Program-made: the position numbers and the translations under genes
Shown: one piece after another, positions 1 to 7,446 of the stretch
How the letters are laid out: every line of letters starts with the position of its first letter
How positions within the stretch are numbered: position 1 is the stretch's first letter
Assembly: GCA_964537825.1 (NCBI GenBank)
Contig: CAZIDL010000008.1
Location: 1-56,035, forward strand
Length of the DNA: 56,035 bases
Source: CAZIDL01 sp964537825
Lineage (GTDB): Bacteria; Bacteroidota; Bacteroidia; Flavobacteriales_D; CAYVSK01
Direction of reading: 5' to 3'
Notes under the pieces: generated by a model
The model's input: only the letters and a program-made list of their open reading frames with translations
Database searches by the model: none
What the model was told of the DNA's origin: nothing

Positions 1-147
1 CTGGTCGGCCGGCTGGCCACCCCCTTGGGGATGAAAGATGGTGGCGTCCAGAAGGGCTGCCGTTCCTTTTTCGTGGGCTTCGATGCGTTCGATCTTGGCT
101 TCGCTTTCGAAGAGATAAGTGGCGTTAAGGTATTCGAGGCGGTTCAT
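1..147 (-). CDS. AlaX-like alanyl-tRNA editing protein (N-terminal fragment)
   Basis: The first 49 codons of a minus-strand gene that runs off the left edge. It starts at an ATG at 147 and reads into HPQGGGQPADQ at the border, the hallmark of the AlaRS/AlaX editing-domain fold (F/Y-H/P-x-GGGQP). Members deacylate mischarged Ser- or Gly-tRNA(Ala) in the cytoplasm. The zinc-binding HxxxH and the C-terminal part lie outside the window, so a free-standing AlaX and a longer AlaRS-related protein cannot be told apart. The short N-terminus before the motif favours free-standing AlaX. Confidence 0.72.
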   Translation of the reverse strand, partial: MNRLEYLNATYLFESEAKIERIEAHEKGTAALLDATIFHPQGGGQPADQ

Positions 148-465
148 GGTTGGAAGGTTTGGGAACTGTACGCGATCAAAGCTTAAAATATTTCGGTAAA
201 ATGGAGAGGGCCAGATCTCCCCCTTTTTCCTTGGCCTGGAAGACCATAAGGCTTGGCTTTTTGTAACCGCCAGGGCCGCAAGGGACGCTAAGGATATGGC
301 CAAGTCCTACTTAGCGTCCCTTGCGGTTCAAGATGCCATCACTTGAACTTTTGAGGCAGCTCTAAGAGAAGGAGGGTGTCGTTCTGTTGGGGGAGAACAA
401 CTTTTTCCTGCTCAGTTCTTATCTTTAAATATTCCCAATAAGCTGGGGATCTGAGACTCGTAGAA
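148..465. other. Intergenic region between divergent genes, with a long inverted repeat
   Basis: A 318-nt gap between the divergent AlaX-like and HIT genes. No convincing coding frame is seen. It holds the 17-bp inverted repeat at 276-326 described separately. A weak -7-like box, TATCTTTA at 420-427, is one base off TAnnTTTG and lies about 40 nt before the HIT start. Nothing else is recognisable. Confidence 0.6.
276..326. repeat. 17-bp perfect inverted repeat, REP-like
   Basis: CCGCAAGGGACGCTAAG at 276-292 is exactly complementary to 310-326, with a 17-nt spacer. The wording (CCGCAAGGGACGCTAAG) resembles palindromic intergenic repeats often seen in Bacteroidota and environmental genomes. No second copy occurs in this window, so the dispersed-repeat idea is inference. 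There is no T-tract after either arm, which argues against a simple intrinsic terminator. Confidence 0.6.
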
Positions 466-843
466 ATGACCGGACCCTGTCCCTTTTGTAAACCCGATCC
501 CGATCGCCGGATCCTCTTCGAAGAGCCGGATGCTTTTGCCCTCTTCGATGCTTACCCCGTGAGCAAAGGACACGTGCTCATCGTTCCCGACCGGCACGCC
601 TCCAGCATTTTCGACCTGGACTGGAAGGAGCAGGAAGCTTGCGCCCTCCTTATCGGGGATGTCAAGGATCACCTCCTGGACCACTACGCACCGGACGGCT
701 TCAATATCGGTTTCAACGATGGGGAAGCGGCCGGGCAGACCGTCATGCATGCCCACATCCATGTGATCCCACGCTATGAAGGGGATGTGGAGGATCCAGA
801 GGGTGGGTTGCGGCAGTTGATGCCGGGAATGGGGAAGTATTGA
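466..843 (+). CDS. HIT family nucleotide hydrolase
   Basis: A 125-residue protein of usual HIT length. The catalytic histidine triad is HAHIHVIPRY near residues 95-104, and the N-terminus carries CPFC (residues 5-8), a zinc pair found in many bacterial HIT proteins. The family hydrolyses dinucleoside polyphosphates or nucleoside phosphoramidates in the cytoplasm; the actual substrate cannot be read from sequence. It stands alone, convergent with the BNR-repeat gene. The start is the ATG directly before the CPFC segment. Confidence 0.93.
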   Translation: MTGPCPFCKPDPDRRILFEEPDAFALFDAYPVSKGHVLIVPDRHASSIFDLDWKEQEACALLIGDVKDHLLDHYAPDGFNIGFNDGEAAGQTVMHAHIHVIPRYEGDVEDPEGGLRQLMPGMGKY

Positions 844-911
844 TCCCCAAAGGCCAATAACCCCAACCTCTTCAAAAGCTATTCATAGGCTTTCCCAGGA
901 AAGAGGAGCTA

Positions 912-930
912 ACCCGAATACTGTTCGGGT
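912..930. terminator. Small hairpin between convergent genes
   Basis: ACCCGAA (912-918) pairs with TTCGGGT (924-930) around a 5-nt loop, in the gap between the HIT gene and the convergent BNR-repeat gene. There is no T-run on either side, so a terminator role is only suggested by position. Confidence 0.3.
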
Positions 931-1008
931 CCGACGGAGATGCGGAGGATGAGGAAGTCCTTAAAAGCCGAGGGTCAAGGTCCGAACAGCTCAAAAGGGA
1001 TCAAAACC

Positions 1009-3564
1009 CTACTTTTTCGTACCCTGGATCACGACTTTCTTCACTACAGGACGGTCCCCTTCCTCCCGACCGATCCGGAGGAAATAGGTCCCCTCGGACA
1101 GGGTTTCAAGATCGAGCTTCACGCGTCGGGCGGGACGGTCCATTTCTTTTTGAAGGACCTGACGTCCGGAAAGGGAATAAAGGGTCAAAGTTCGCATCCG
1201 AGCGGAGGCTTCTTCCGAGCGAACCTTTAATTCGGCTCGGGTAGGGTTGGGATGGATCCGATAATCCTCGTAAAGGGATCTTGTATCTGCAAGGGCATCA
1301 GGCTCTTTCTGGGCCGTGTCAATGTAAAGGTCGCTTTCCCAGATCCCTCGTCCGAAGGTGGCTGCGCGGATCTTTTCGGCACCGTAATGGATGTCCAGGT
1401 CGTAGACCAGGACCTTCGGAAGGTTCTGCATAACAGGGATCCATTGGTTCAAAGAGTCGTTCCGGTAGAAGACTCCGAGGTCGGTCCCTGCGTAAAGGCT
1501 GTTTTGGGCTGTGTCCCTTGCATCCTGCACGATCGTGTTGACGGGCACGTTCGGAAGGCCGTTCGATATGTTGGACCAATCCTGCCCGCCATTTTCCGTA
1601 TAATAAGCCTTTTCTCCATCAACAAAACCTGAGAAGACCACCCAAGCGGTGTCCGGGTGGTAGGGGTGGGCCGTGATATCGGTGGGGACCACCTGACTCA
1701 CCGGGAGGCCTTGTGTGATCTCGTTCGCAGTTCCGGAAGAACGAACGTGGTGAACTTCCGGGGTCTTTGCGTCAAGAGCGGCTCCCATCGTGCAATAAAC
1801 TTCTTCCGGATTGAACCGGCTCAAGCCGATGCTCCGGACCCTGGGGTCGCTGAACGTATTGGTCAGCTTATTGCCTTCGATGTTCTTGAGGTCCTGACCT
1901 CCTGTGTAGAGGTAGGAGGAATCCGGGGCATTTCCGTACTCGAGAAGCGTGATGAACGGCGAATTACTGATATTCCCCGAACTGTAGCTGATCCCGTTTT
2001 TCTTGTCCACCCTGTAATAATTCCCGTTCTGAGAGGATACGTAAAAAGTATCCACGCCCTTCGGTCGGAAGGCACATCCTGTTCCATCTCCACCGAGGAC
2101 CTTGGTCCAGGTCCCGTTGTTCAAAGCGCTGGTCCCGTTATCCTGGGTTCCGGCCAGGATCGCATAAGGGTCAGGATCGGAAGCTTCCATATCGTAGATC
2201 TGGAGGATCTCAAGGCCTTCGCTGAGGTCGCTCCAGGTGGATCCGCCATCGGAGGAATAAAAGATCCCACCGTCGTTCGCGCTCAAAAGCTCGTTCGTAC
2301 CCGGAACGAATTCAAGGTCCCGATGATCGGCATGGGCGTAATTTGTTGATGACCCTTGCCAATCGGAGATCTCGTTCCATGTGGAACCCCCATCGGTCGT
2401 TCGATAGATGTCCAATCCTCCGAAATAATAGGTGTTTGCCGTATTCGGAGAAGCCGTAAGCTCTCCTGTGTACCAACCAAGGGTGGTCAGGCCTGACGCG
2501 TTCTGGATGAAATTCCAGGTAATACCGTTGTCCGTCGTTTTGTAAAAACCCTCGCCATAGATGTAAGCAAGGGCTTCGTCCGGAGTGACCTGCGAGGTCG
2601 CGACTGCGGCGTATTGGTCGTTCGAAGCTCCTGAAAAAGGCCCTAATACTTGGTTCCAGCTATTTCCGTCATCCTGGGAGCGATAGATCCCGGTTGCGGA
2701 GCTTGCATAGAGGATGGCCGGGTCATCATGGTCCTGATCCAAGTCCAGGATCTTGCCTGAAAGCACCTTCACCCAACTCTGACCCTGGTCGATGCTCCGA
2801 TAGAGGCCGTCGTTCGTGCTGGCAAAAAGGGTGTCCGGATCCGGGGAATGGATCAGCAAGCTATAAACTTGCCGGATCTGGTCCTTAGAGAAGCTAAGAC
2901 CAGTAGTGTCCCAACTTGTGCCTCCGTCCGTTGACTTCAGCACGCCGACGCTGTAAGTGCCTCCCCAGAATTCGCTGTTTGGGAGGGGATAGCCATAACC
3001 GTCACCGCTCGCTAAGTACATGATGCTGGTATCGCTCGGGTCGATGGCCAGGTCGGTCACCCCGATATCGGGGAGTTGGTCCGTCATGGGTTCCCAATCC
3101 GTCCCTCCGTTCGTCGAATGCCAAAGCCCTCCATGGGGGGATCCTACCCAGTATTCGCTCTTATCCCCCGGCTCTATCTCGATGCAATTGGCCCGTCCAG
3201 CTCCGCCTCCGTTCTGCGGGATCATGGAAGGCCCCAAGTATTGCCAGTCCATCTTCGAACTGCGAGTTCCGCCGGTCCTTTCCTTGGCATCTTGGCCTTC
3301 GAAATACCGTTCATATGCCTCCCAAAGTCGCTCCGGGCGGAACGGTTCCCCAGTGGGATAGACCCTCGGCGCCATAAATCGGGTCCAGCGTTTGAAAAGC
3401 CGCACTTGGTCCTCGTTCAATTTCCCGTTCTCGCGCGCTTTGGAAAAAGCCTTCCGGATCTCGTAAAAGCTCGCACTATCGGAAGCGCTGAAACCCTCCC
3501 CTTTCTGAGCGGGGACTTTCCCTGCTACAAGGAGGATAAAAAGAAAAATGACTAAAAGGCGCAT
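1009..3564 (-). CDS. Secreted BNR/sortilin-like repeat protein with type IX sorting domain
   Basis: An 851-residue secreted protein. A signal peptide (MRLLVIFLFILLVAG, then a PAQ cleavage region) is followed by many Asp-box repeats of the form S-x-D-x-G-x-T-W, for example STDGGTSW, SQDDGNSW, TTDNGITW and SSDGGSTW, as in sialidase/Vps10-type beta-propellers. The last ~85 residues form a type A C-terminal sorting domain: HPNPTRAELKV, LYSLSGR, then a GTYFLRI strand and a basic end. It should therefore leave the cell through the type IX system and be surface-anchored or released; PorZ, part of that system, is encoded at 53.5-55.9 kb. The ATG at 3564 is chosen because it starts exactly at the signal peptide; a GTG at 3582 would add six residues. 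The ligand or substrate is unknown. Confidence 0.9.
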   Translation of the reverse strand: MRLLVIFLFILLVAGKVPAQKGEGFSASDSASFYEIRKAFSKARENGKLNEDQVRLFKRWTRFMAPRVYPTGEPFRPERLWEAYERYFEGQDAKERTGGTRSSKMDWQYLGPSMIPQNGGGAGRANCIEIEPGDKSEYWVGSPHGGLWHSTNGGTDWEPMTDQLPDIGVTDLAIDPSDTSIMYLASGDGYGYPLPNSEFWGGTYSVGVLKSTDGGTSWDTTGLSFSKDQIRQVYSLLIHSPDPDTLFASTNDGLYRSIDQGQSWVKVLSGKILDLDQDHDDPAILYASSATGIYRSQDDGNSWNQVLGPFSGASNDQYAAVATSQVTPDEALAYIYGEGFYKTTDNGITWNFIQNASGLTTLGWYTGELTASPNTANTYYFGGLDIYRTTDGGSTWNEISDWQGSSTNYAHADHRDLEFVPGTNELLSANDGGIFYSSDGGSTWSDLSEGLEILQIYDMEASDPDPYAILAGTQDNGTSALNNGTWTKVLGGDGTGCAFRPKGVDTFYVSSQNGNYYRVDKKNGISYSSGNISNSPFITLLEYGNAPDSSYLYTGGQDLKNIEGNKLTNTFSDPRVRSIGLSRFNPEEVYCTMGAALDAKTPEVHHVRSSGTANEITQGLPVSQVVPTDITAHPYHPDTAWVVFSGFVDGEKAYYTENGGQDWSNISNGLPNVPVNTIVQDARDTAQNSLYAGTDLGVFYRNDSLNQWIPVMQNLPKVLVYDLDIHYGAEKIRAATFGRGIWESDLYIDTAQKEPDALADTRSLYEDYRIHPNPTRAELKVRSEEASARMRTLTLYSLSGRQVLQKEMDRPARRVKLDLETLSEGTYFLRIGREEGDRPVVKKVVIQGTKK

Positions 3565-3625
3565 ATATTCTATTTGATCCACAATTTATGCATCCGAACA
3601 AGAACTTTCACGTTACGCCATCCCT

Positions 3626-5947
3626 ATGCTGTCAGTAAAGAAAAAGAAGCCTCTGTGGGCTCCGCTCTCTTTGATAACTTGGCTTCCTGTGAGACGCTGT
3701 TACCACACGATCTTTTGCTTCGGCTTCTTTTTCTGCTTCATTTCCCTTCTCGGTCCCAAAGGGGCGGGGGCTCAGGAGCCGTCCGATAGTGCTGTTTTTA
3801 AAACCCGCCATGATAGCATTAACTCCTACATCGGGGCTAAACTCGATTCTGCTTTGGAACTTGCTCGTAAGAATTTGGAGTTCGCGAGGGCTCTCGGGAA
3901 GGAGGAACGCTCTACCGCCCATAAGGATCTGGCGGAGGTCTTCAAGAATTCAGGGGATTATGAGAAGAGCATCCAACACGAACGGAAATCCATACAGCTC
4001 CACAAGGAATTAAATGACAGCTCGGGCGTTGCCGAAGGATATATCCAACTCGGGTCAGTTGTCAGGCGGATGGGACAATTCGATTCAGCGCTCCATTACT
4101 TCAAGGCGTCCCTGCGTATCGCAAAGGCATTGAATGATACGGACCTCCTTGTGGGGCTTTACAACAACATGGGTAACGTATATCGGATCCGCTCGGATCT
4201 GGTCCGGGGACTGGACTATTTCCAAAAGGCTTTGAGTCTCTTGGACACCAGCGATGATAGGGACCTGGCGATCCTTTACGGGAACCTTGGAGTGGTACAA
4301 AAACGCAGGAAAGCCTTCCAAAAGGCCCTTGAAAGATACCGTCAGGCCCAGGAGATCTTTCGAAGCCTGGGGGATAGTGGGATGGTGGCCGCAACTTATT
4401 TGAGCATCGGTCAGGTCCTCCGCAAGAAAGGGGATTCCCTCGGCGGATACAAACGGATCCGAAAAGCTTACCGTTTTTTTAAGAAGAGCGGGAACCGTCG
4501 AAGGGAAGCTATCGCGCTTTTGAACATAGGGGGGCATTACATCCAAAAAGGGATGCTGGATACGGCCATGTATTATGTGGAAAAAGGGCTCGAGATCGGA
4601 AGATCGATCCAGGGCTTAACGCTCGTCCTTTCTGCCAAGGAAAAGAAGGCCGAACTGATCCATCGAATGGGAAACTTCGAAAAGGCCAGTCGGATGGCGG
4701 TCGATGGTTATGAGCGTTCGAGTTCCCTCGAGAGCATCAAATGGAAAAAGGCTTTTTCAGAGGTCGCTTATAAGTCCTTCCAGGCAATGGGTGAATACGA
4801 GCGGGCCTTGCACTTCCACAAAGAATGGTCCCGGCTTAAGGATACCCTTCAGAACGAAGAGCGGGCTGAAAGGCTCACGCGCATGGAAATGCGCTACAAG
4901 TTCGAAAAAGAACAGATCCAGGACAGCCTGAAGCATGCCAAGGAAATGCGGGTCCAGCAGGAAGAGCTCGAAAAACAACGGACCATCCGGAATTTCCTCT
5001 TGGGAGGAGGTGCGGTGCTCTTGCTCTTCTTCTTTCTCCTTTATGACCGGTTCCGCGTGGCAAGGAAAAGGAAAAGGGAGGTCGAGGAGAAGAAAGAGGA
5101 AGTGGACCACGCCTACTCGGCATTGCACGAAAAGAACAAAGAGCTGGAGGATAGCATCCACTATGCGAGCCGGATCCAGGGAGCTATCCTGACCGATAGG
5201 GATCATCTTGAAAGGACCCTCGGTGAGCACTTCGTTCTTTTCAAGCCCAAGGAGGTCGTGAGCGGGGATTTTTATTGGGCTTTCGGGGACCATCGTTATG
5301 CGATCTGGCTCGCAGCTGATTGTACCGGCCACGGGGTCCCCGGTGCTTTCATGTCCATGATCGGGAACCGCCTTTTCAACGAAGTGGTGGTCGAACAAGG
5401 AACCCGGGATCCGGGCACGATCCTGGAACGTGTGCGGGCCGGGATCATCGATGCCCTCGAACAGAACCAGGATGAAGAGACCAAGGACGGAATGGACGCT
5501 GCCCTCTGCGTTTACGATAAACAGGAGCAGGAACTTCGCTTTGCCGGAGCTCACAACTCCTTGGTCCTTATCCAGGGCAGCGATGAGGAGATCCCCTGTG
5601 ATGGGAAGATCGAAGTGAAAGACGACCTTCGGGCGATCGAGATCAAAGGGGATCGAAGCTCCATCGGACGCAATCCGGAAAAGGGAGCACTTTCGTTCCA
5701 AAGCGTCCATATTCCACTGAAAGGCGGTGAGCGGATCTATACCTTTAGCGATGGGTTCCCCGATCAGTTCGGGGGAGAAAAAGGAAAAAAGTACCGCTAC
5801 CGTCCCTTCAAACAGTTCTTGCTCTCCATCCAGGAACATAGCATGGAAGAGCAGGGAAAGCTCCTTGAGGAGGAGTTCCAGCGATGGAAAAAGGGGCAGG
5901 AGCAGGTCGACGATGTGCTGGTGATGGGAGTGAAAGTGATGGGTTGA
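3626..5947 (+). CDS. TPR sensor protein with SpoIIE-type PP2C phosphatase domain
   Basis: A 773-residue membrane-bound signalling protein. An N-terminal hydrophobic export segment (about residues 28-45) leads into roughly eight tetratricopeptide repeats (about 70-420, e.g. A-L-x-Y-F-x-x-A-L patterns). A transmembrane helix (about 453-473), a charged coiled coil, and a C-terminal SpoIIE/PPM phosphatase (about 520-773) follow. Metal-binding motifs VSGDFYW, ADCTGHGVPGAF and FSDGF are intact. The layout suggests periplasmic TPRs controlling cytoplasmic dephosphorylation of an anti-sigma antagonist. The only candidate partner kinase here is the anti-sigma-like ATPase at 43.4 kb. The gene is divergent from the BNR protein, 61 nt apart. 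Confidence 0.9.
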   Translation: MLSVKKKKPLWAPLSLITWLPVRRCYHTIFCFGFFFCFISLLGPKGAGAQEPSDSAVFKTRHDSINSYIGAKLDSALELARKNLEFARALGKEERSTAHKDLAEVFKNSGDYEKSIQHERKSIQLHKELNDSSGVAEGYIQLGSVVRRMGQFDSALHYFKASLRIAKALNDTDLLVGLYNNMGNVYRIRSDLVRGLDYFQKALSLLDTSDDRDLAILYGNLGVVQKRRKAFQKALERYRQAQEIFRSLGDSGMVAATYLSIGQVLRKKGDSLGGYKRIRKAYRFFKKSGNRRREAIALLNIGGHYIQKGMLDTAMYYVEKGLEIGRSIQGLTLVLSAKEKKAELIHRMGNFEKASRMAVDGYERSSSLESIKWKKAFSEVAYKSFQAMGEYERALHFHKEWSRLKDTLQNEERAERLTRMEMRYKFEKEQIQDSLKHAKEMRVQQEELEKQRTIRNFLLGGGAVLLLFFFLLYDRFRVARKRKREVEEKKEEVDHAYSALHEKNKELEDSIHYASRIQGAILTDRDHLERTLGEHFVLFKPKEVVSGDFYWAFGDHRYAIWLAADCTGHGVPGAFMSMIGNRLFNEVVVEQGTRDPGTILERVRAGIIDALEQNQDEETKDGMDAALCVYDKQEQELRFAGAHNSLVLIQGSDEEIPCDGKIEVKDDLRAIEIKGDRSSIGRNPEKGALSFQSVHIPLKGGERIYTFSDGFPDQFGGEKGKKYRYRPFKQFLLSIQEHSMEEQGKLLEEEFQRWKKGQEQVDDVLVMGVKVMG

Positions 5948-6176
5948 GAGGGTGTGGGGGGGTCTCCCTTCCCCTAAAGGGAGCGAAGCTGCTCAGAGCT
6001 GCTTCATGATCTCTGCAGAACAATGGTGCCAGGGTCCAAGATCCGCCAGGAACGGGGTTTCCGAGATCCTGCTCGACCAAAGAGTGCATTAGCTAGGGGG
6101 TCGGGACTTTATGTTTTTGTGAGAAAGGCTTTTCTGGGCCCCATAAAGAAGCATCTCATCCTTTATCCAGAACCAC
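5948..6176. other. Intergenic stretch upstream of the cobalamin riboswitch
   Basis: No gene is seen. Two adjacent hairpins follow the phosphatase stop codon: CTCCCTT (5964-5970) with AAGGGAG (5977-5983), then an imperfect one at 5985-6005 (GAAGC...GCTTC). There is no T-tract, but they are placed where a transcript end would be. The rest is unremarkable and leads into the riboswitch promoter region. Confidence 0.4.
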
Positions 6177-6184
6177 TATATTCG
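6177..6184 (+). promoter_or_regulatory. Candidate -7 box for the riboswitch transcript
   Basis: TATATTCG differs by one base from the Bacteroidota -7 consensus TAnnTTTG. It ends two bases before the riboswitch P1 helix, so initiation a few bases downstream would start the RNA at or inside P1. No -33 TTTG is seen at the expected distance. Confidence 0.35.
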
Positions 6185-6185
6185 A

Positions 6186-6372
6186 AACGGCTTTGGTGGT
6201 GAACGAAGCCCTGCTTTGCTCGCCTTATAAGGGAATCCGGTGTGAATCCGGAGCTGTGCCCGCAGCTGTAAGCTCCACCCAAGCTTTCGGCATCCTTCGG
6301 AGCCACTGTCCGCCCAGCGGACGGGAAGGCCGTCGAAAGTGGAGCGAGCCAGAAGACCTGCCAAAGTCCGTT
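6186..6372 (+). promoter_or_regulatory. Cobalamin (AdoCbl-class) riboswitch
   Basis: Core elements of the cobalamin aptamer are present in order: GGGAATCCGGTGTGAATCC from 6231, GCTGTGCCCGCAGCTGTAA from 6253, and GCCAGAAGACCTGCC from 6348. The closing P1 helix is visible: AACGGCTTTGG (6186-6196) pairs with CCAAAGTCCGTT (6361-6372) with one bulged T. The variable arm between (about 6272-6345) folds as a long peripheral stem, with CCACT...AGTGG flanks. The aptamer binds adenosylcobalamin or related corrinoids and normally represses B12 uptake or synthesis genes. Here the first gene after it is the small CWC-type protein, 49 nt downstream. Confidence 0.93.
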
Positions 6373-6384
6373 CATTTAAGGACC

Positions 6385-6405
6385 GAGCTTTCGGGTAAAA
6401 AGCTC
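6385..6405 (+). promoter_or_regulatory. Candidate expression-platform hairpin
   Basis: GAGCTTT (6385-6391) pairs perfectly with AAAGCTC (6399-6405) around CGGGTAA, between the aptamer and the start codon at 6422. No T-tract follows, so it would act on translation or pair with the aptamer rather than terminate. Its role is inference from position. Confidence 0.4.
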
Positions 6406-6421
6406 TCAGATATTCGACAGT

Positions 6422-6622
6422 ATGCCAGAACATGAGCAGGTCGCTTGTGCCCGTTGCGGGAAAAATTTCGAGTGCAAACCGGGGAACGTTCAGCAATGCC
6501 AATGTTTCGAGGTCCCCTTGACCCCTGGGGAGAGCGAACGCATCGGTGAGGTTTATGAAGGATGCCTGTGCAAGTATTGCCTGCGAACGCTCCGTACCGC
6601 TATCGATGAAAAGCAGGTTTGA
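6422..6622 (+). CDS. Cysteine-rich CWC-type small protein under B12 riboswitch control
   Basis: A 66-residue cytosolic protein with no signal peptide. The cysteine spacing C-A-R-C-G-K-N-F-E-C, then Q-C-Q-C, and finally C-L-C-K-Y-C-L matches the cysteine-rich CWC family (the central CWC is CQC here). Eight cysteines in 66 residues indicate metal binding, probably zinc-ribbon-like. The family has no established biochemical role. Control by the cobalamin riboswitch directly upstream ties it to corrinoid or cobalt physiology; whether it binds cobalt, a corrinoid or a partner enzyme is not known. The next gene is a lipoprotein 134 nt on, possibly in the same transcript. Confidence 0.85.
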   Translation: MPEHEQVACARCGKNFECKPGNVQQCQCFEVPLTPGESERIGEVYEGCLCKYCLRTLRTAIDEKQV

Positions 6623-6756
6623 AGCCGGTCCGTTCTGTCGTAAAGGCTTTTCCAATGGGACCTCTGCTGGGATCAGTGTCGGCTTTTCCTCCATATCGTT
6701 CAAGTTCCTGAACATCTTCCGTTCCTTTACGGTCCTCAATTAGAAAAGCCATTTTT

Positions 6757-7323
6757 ATGAAGCCTATGAACCGATGGAGCAGATCCCCATTCCTCGTTCT
6801 CATCGCACTCCTGCTCTTCTCCTGTGGAGGCGGTCAAAAGGAAAATACCCACGATAAAGGGAAAGCGGAACGGAAAGAGCAAAAGGATACGAATGCCTCG
6901 AAAGCGGATGCGAGCGGGCCGGAGATCACGGCTGCTAAATTCGCGAATGCGGTCCGCCAAAGGATCCTTGAAAAGGCCAGGGAGAACGATAGCGTTCTGG
7001 TCCTTCCGGATCCCCGTAATGAGGATTCCCTAAGTGTCAAATTGGTAAAGGTGGTTGAGAAGAGCGTCTCCAAGTTCTCTGAGGATGTTCGTTACGTATG
7101 CGGGAAATTCAAAGGGACCAAGGACGGCATGCGCTACGATATCGACTTCTATTTGGAAGGCAACGAGCCGAGTTCCCTCGAACCTCATCGGGAGCCCCTC
7201 CTTCATAAGGTGGATGGGGAAGCCCGTTACAAGTATGTGGAGAAGGAAGGCTTTAAACGGCCTGAGCGCGTCAAGCAGGATAAAGGTGTGGAAAAGGAGG
7301 GCTCGGACGAGGAGGATCCCTGA
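6757..7323 (+). CDS. Hypothetical lipoprotein
   Basis: A 188-residue protein with a clear lipoprotein signal (hydrophobic ALLLFS before C-GGG, lipidation Cys near residue 23). A highly charged linker rich in K, E, D and N follows (about 25-55), then a small folded region (about 58-165) and an acidic tail. I do not recognise the domain. It should be anchored to the periplasmic or outer membrane leaflet. It follows the CWC gene and is closed off by a terminator-like hairpin, so it may be the last gene of the B12-responsive transcript. Confidence 0.75.
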   Translation: MKPMNRWSRSPFLVLIALLLFSCGGGQKENTHDKGKAERKEQKDTNASKADASGPEITAAKFANAVRQRILEKARENDSVLVLPDPRNEDSLSVKLVKVVEKSVSKFSEDVRYVCGKFKGTKDGMRYDIDFYLEGNEPSSLEPHREPLLHKVDGEARYKYVEKEGFKRPERVKQDKGVEKEGSDEEDP

Positions 7324-7342
7324 GACGTAGGGAAAGTGCTCC

Positions 7343-7380
7343 CATCCGGGTGTCCCGCTCACCCGATGCGGTCCTTTTTT
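7343..7380 (+). terminator. Intrinsic terminator after the lipoprotein gene
   Basis: CATCCGGGTG (7343-7352) pairs with CACCCGATG (7360-7368) with one bulged C. Six Ts follow at 7375-7380, after a six-base gap. It separates the riboswitch-lipoprotein unit from the carboxylase gene. Confidence 0.5.
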
Positions 7381-7446
7381 GTTCCGATCGACAGGTATCG
7401 GAAATTTGCGATCTTGAGCCTCCTTTAGCAGAAACCCCGCTCTTCT

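Noticed and set aside
1657..2349. A 230-codon plus-strand frame opposite the BNR-repeat gene
   Set aside because: It is the shadow of the Asp-box repeats; no signal, domain or start context supports it.
2374..2387. GTTCCATGTGGAAC, one base off the parS palindrome
   Set aside because: It breaks the central CG, lies inside coding sequence for a repeated STWNE segment of the Asp-box protein, and lacks the shared flanks of the two good sites.
4757..5839. A 360-codon open frame antisense to the SpoIIE-type phosphatase gene
   Set aside because: It mirrors a well-supported gene, has no family features or export signal, and similar long antisense frames occur opposite most genes here because of codon usage.
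6546..6743. Open frame downstream of and overlapping the CWC gene
   Set aside because: It starts inside the CWC gene in another frame, has no recognisable motif and no promoter or coupling signal; the gap to the lipoprotein is better read as non-coding.
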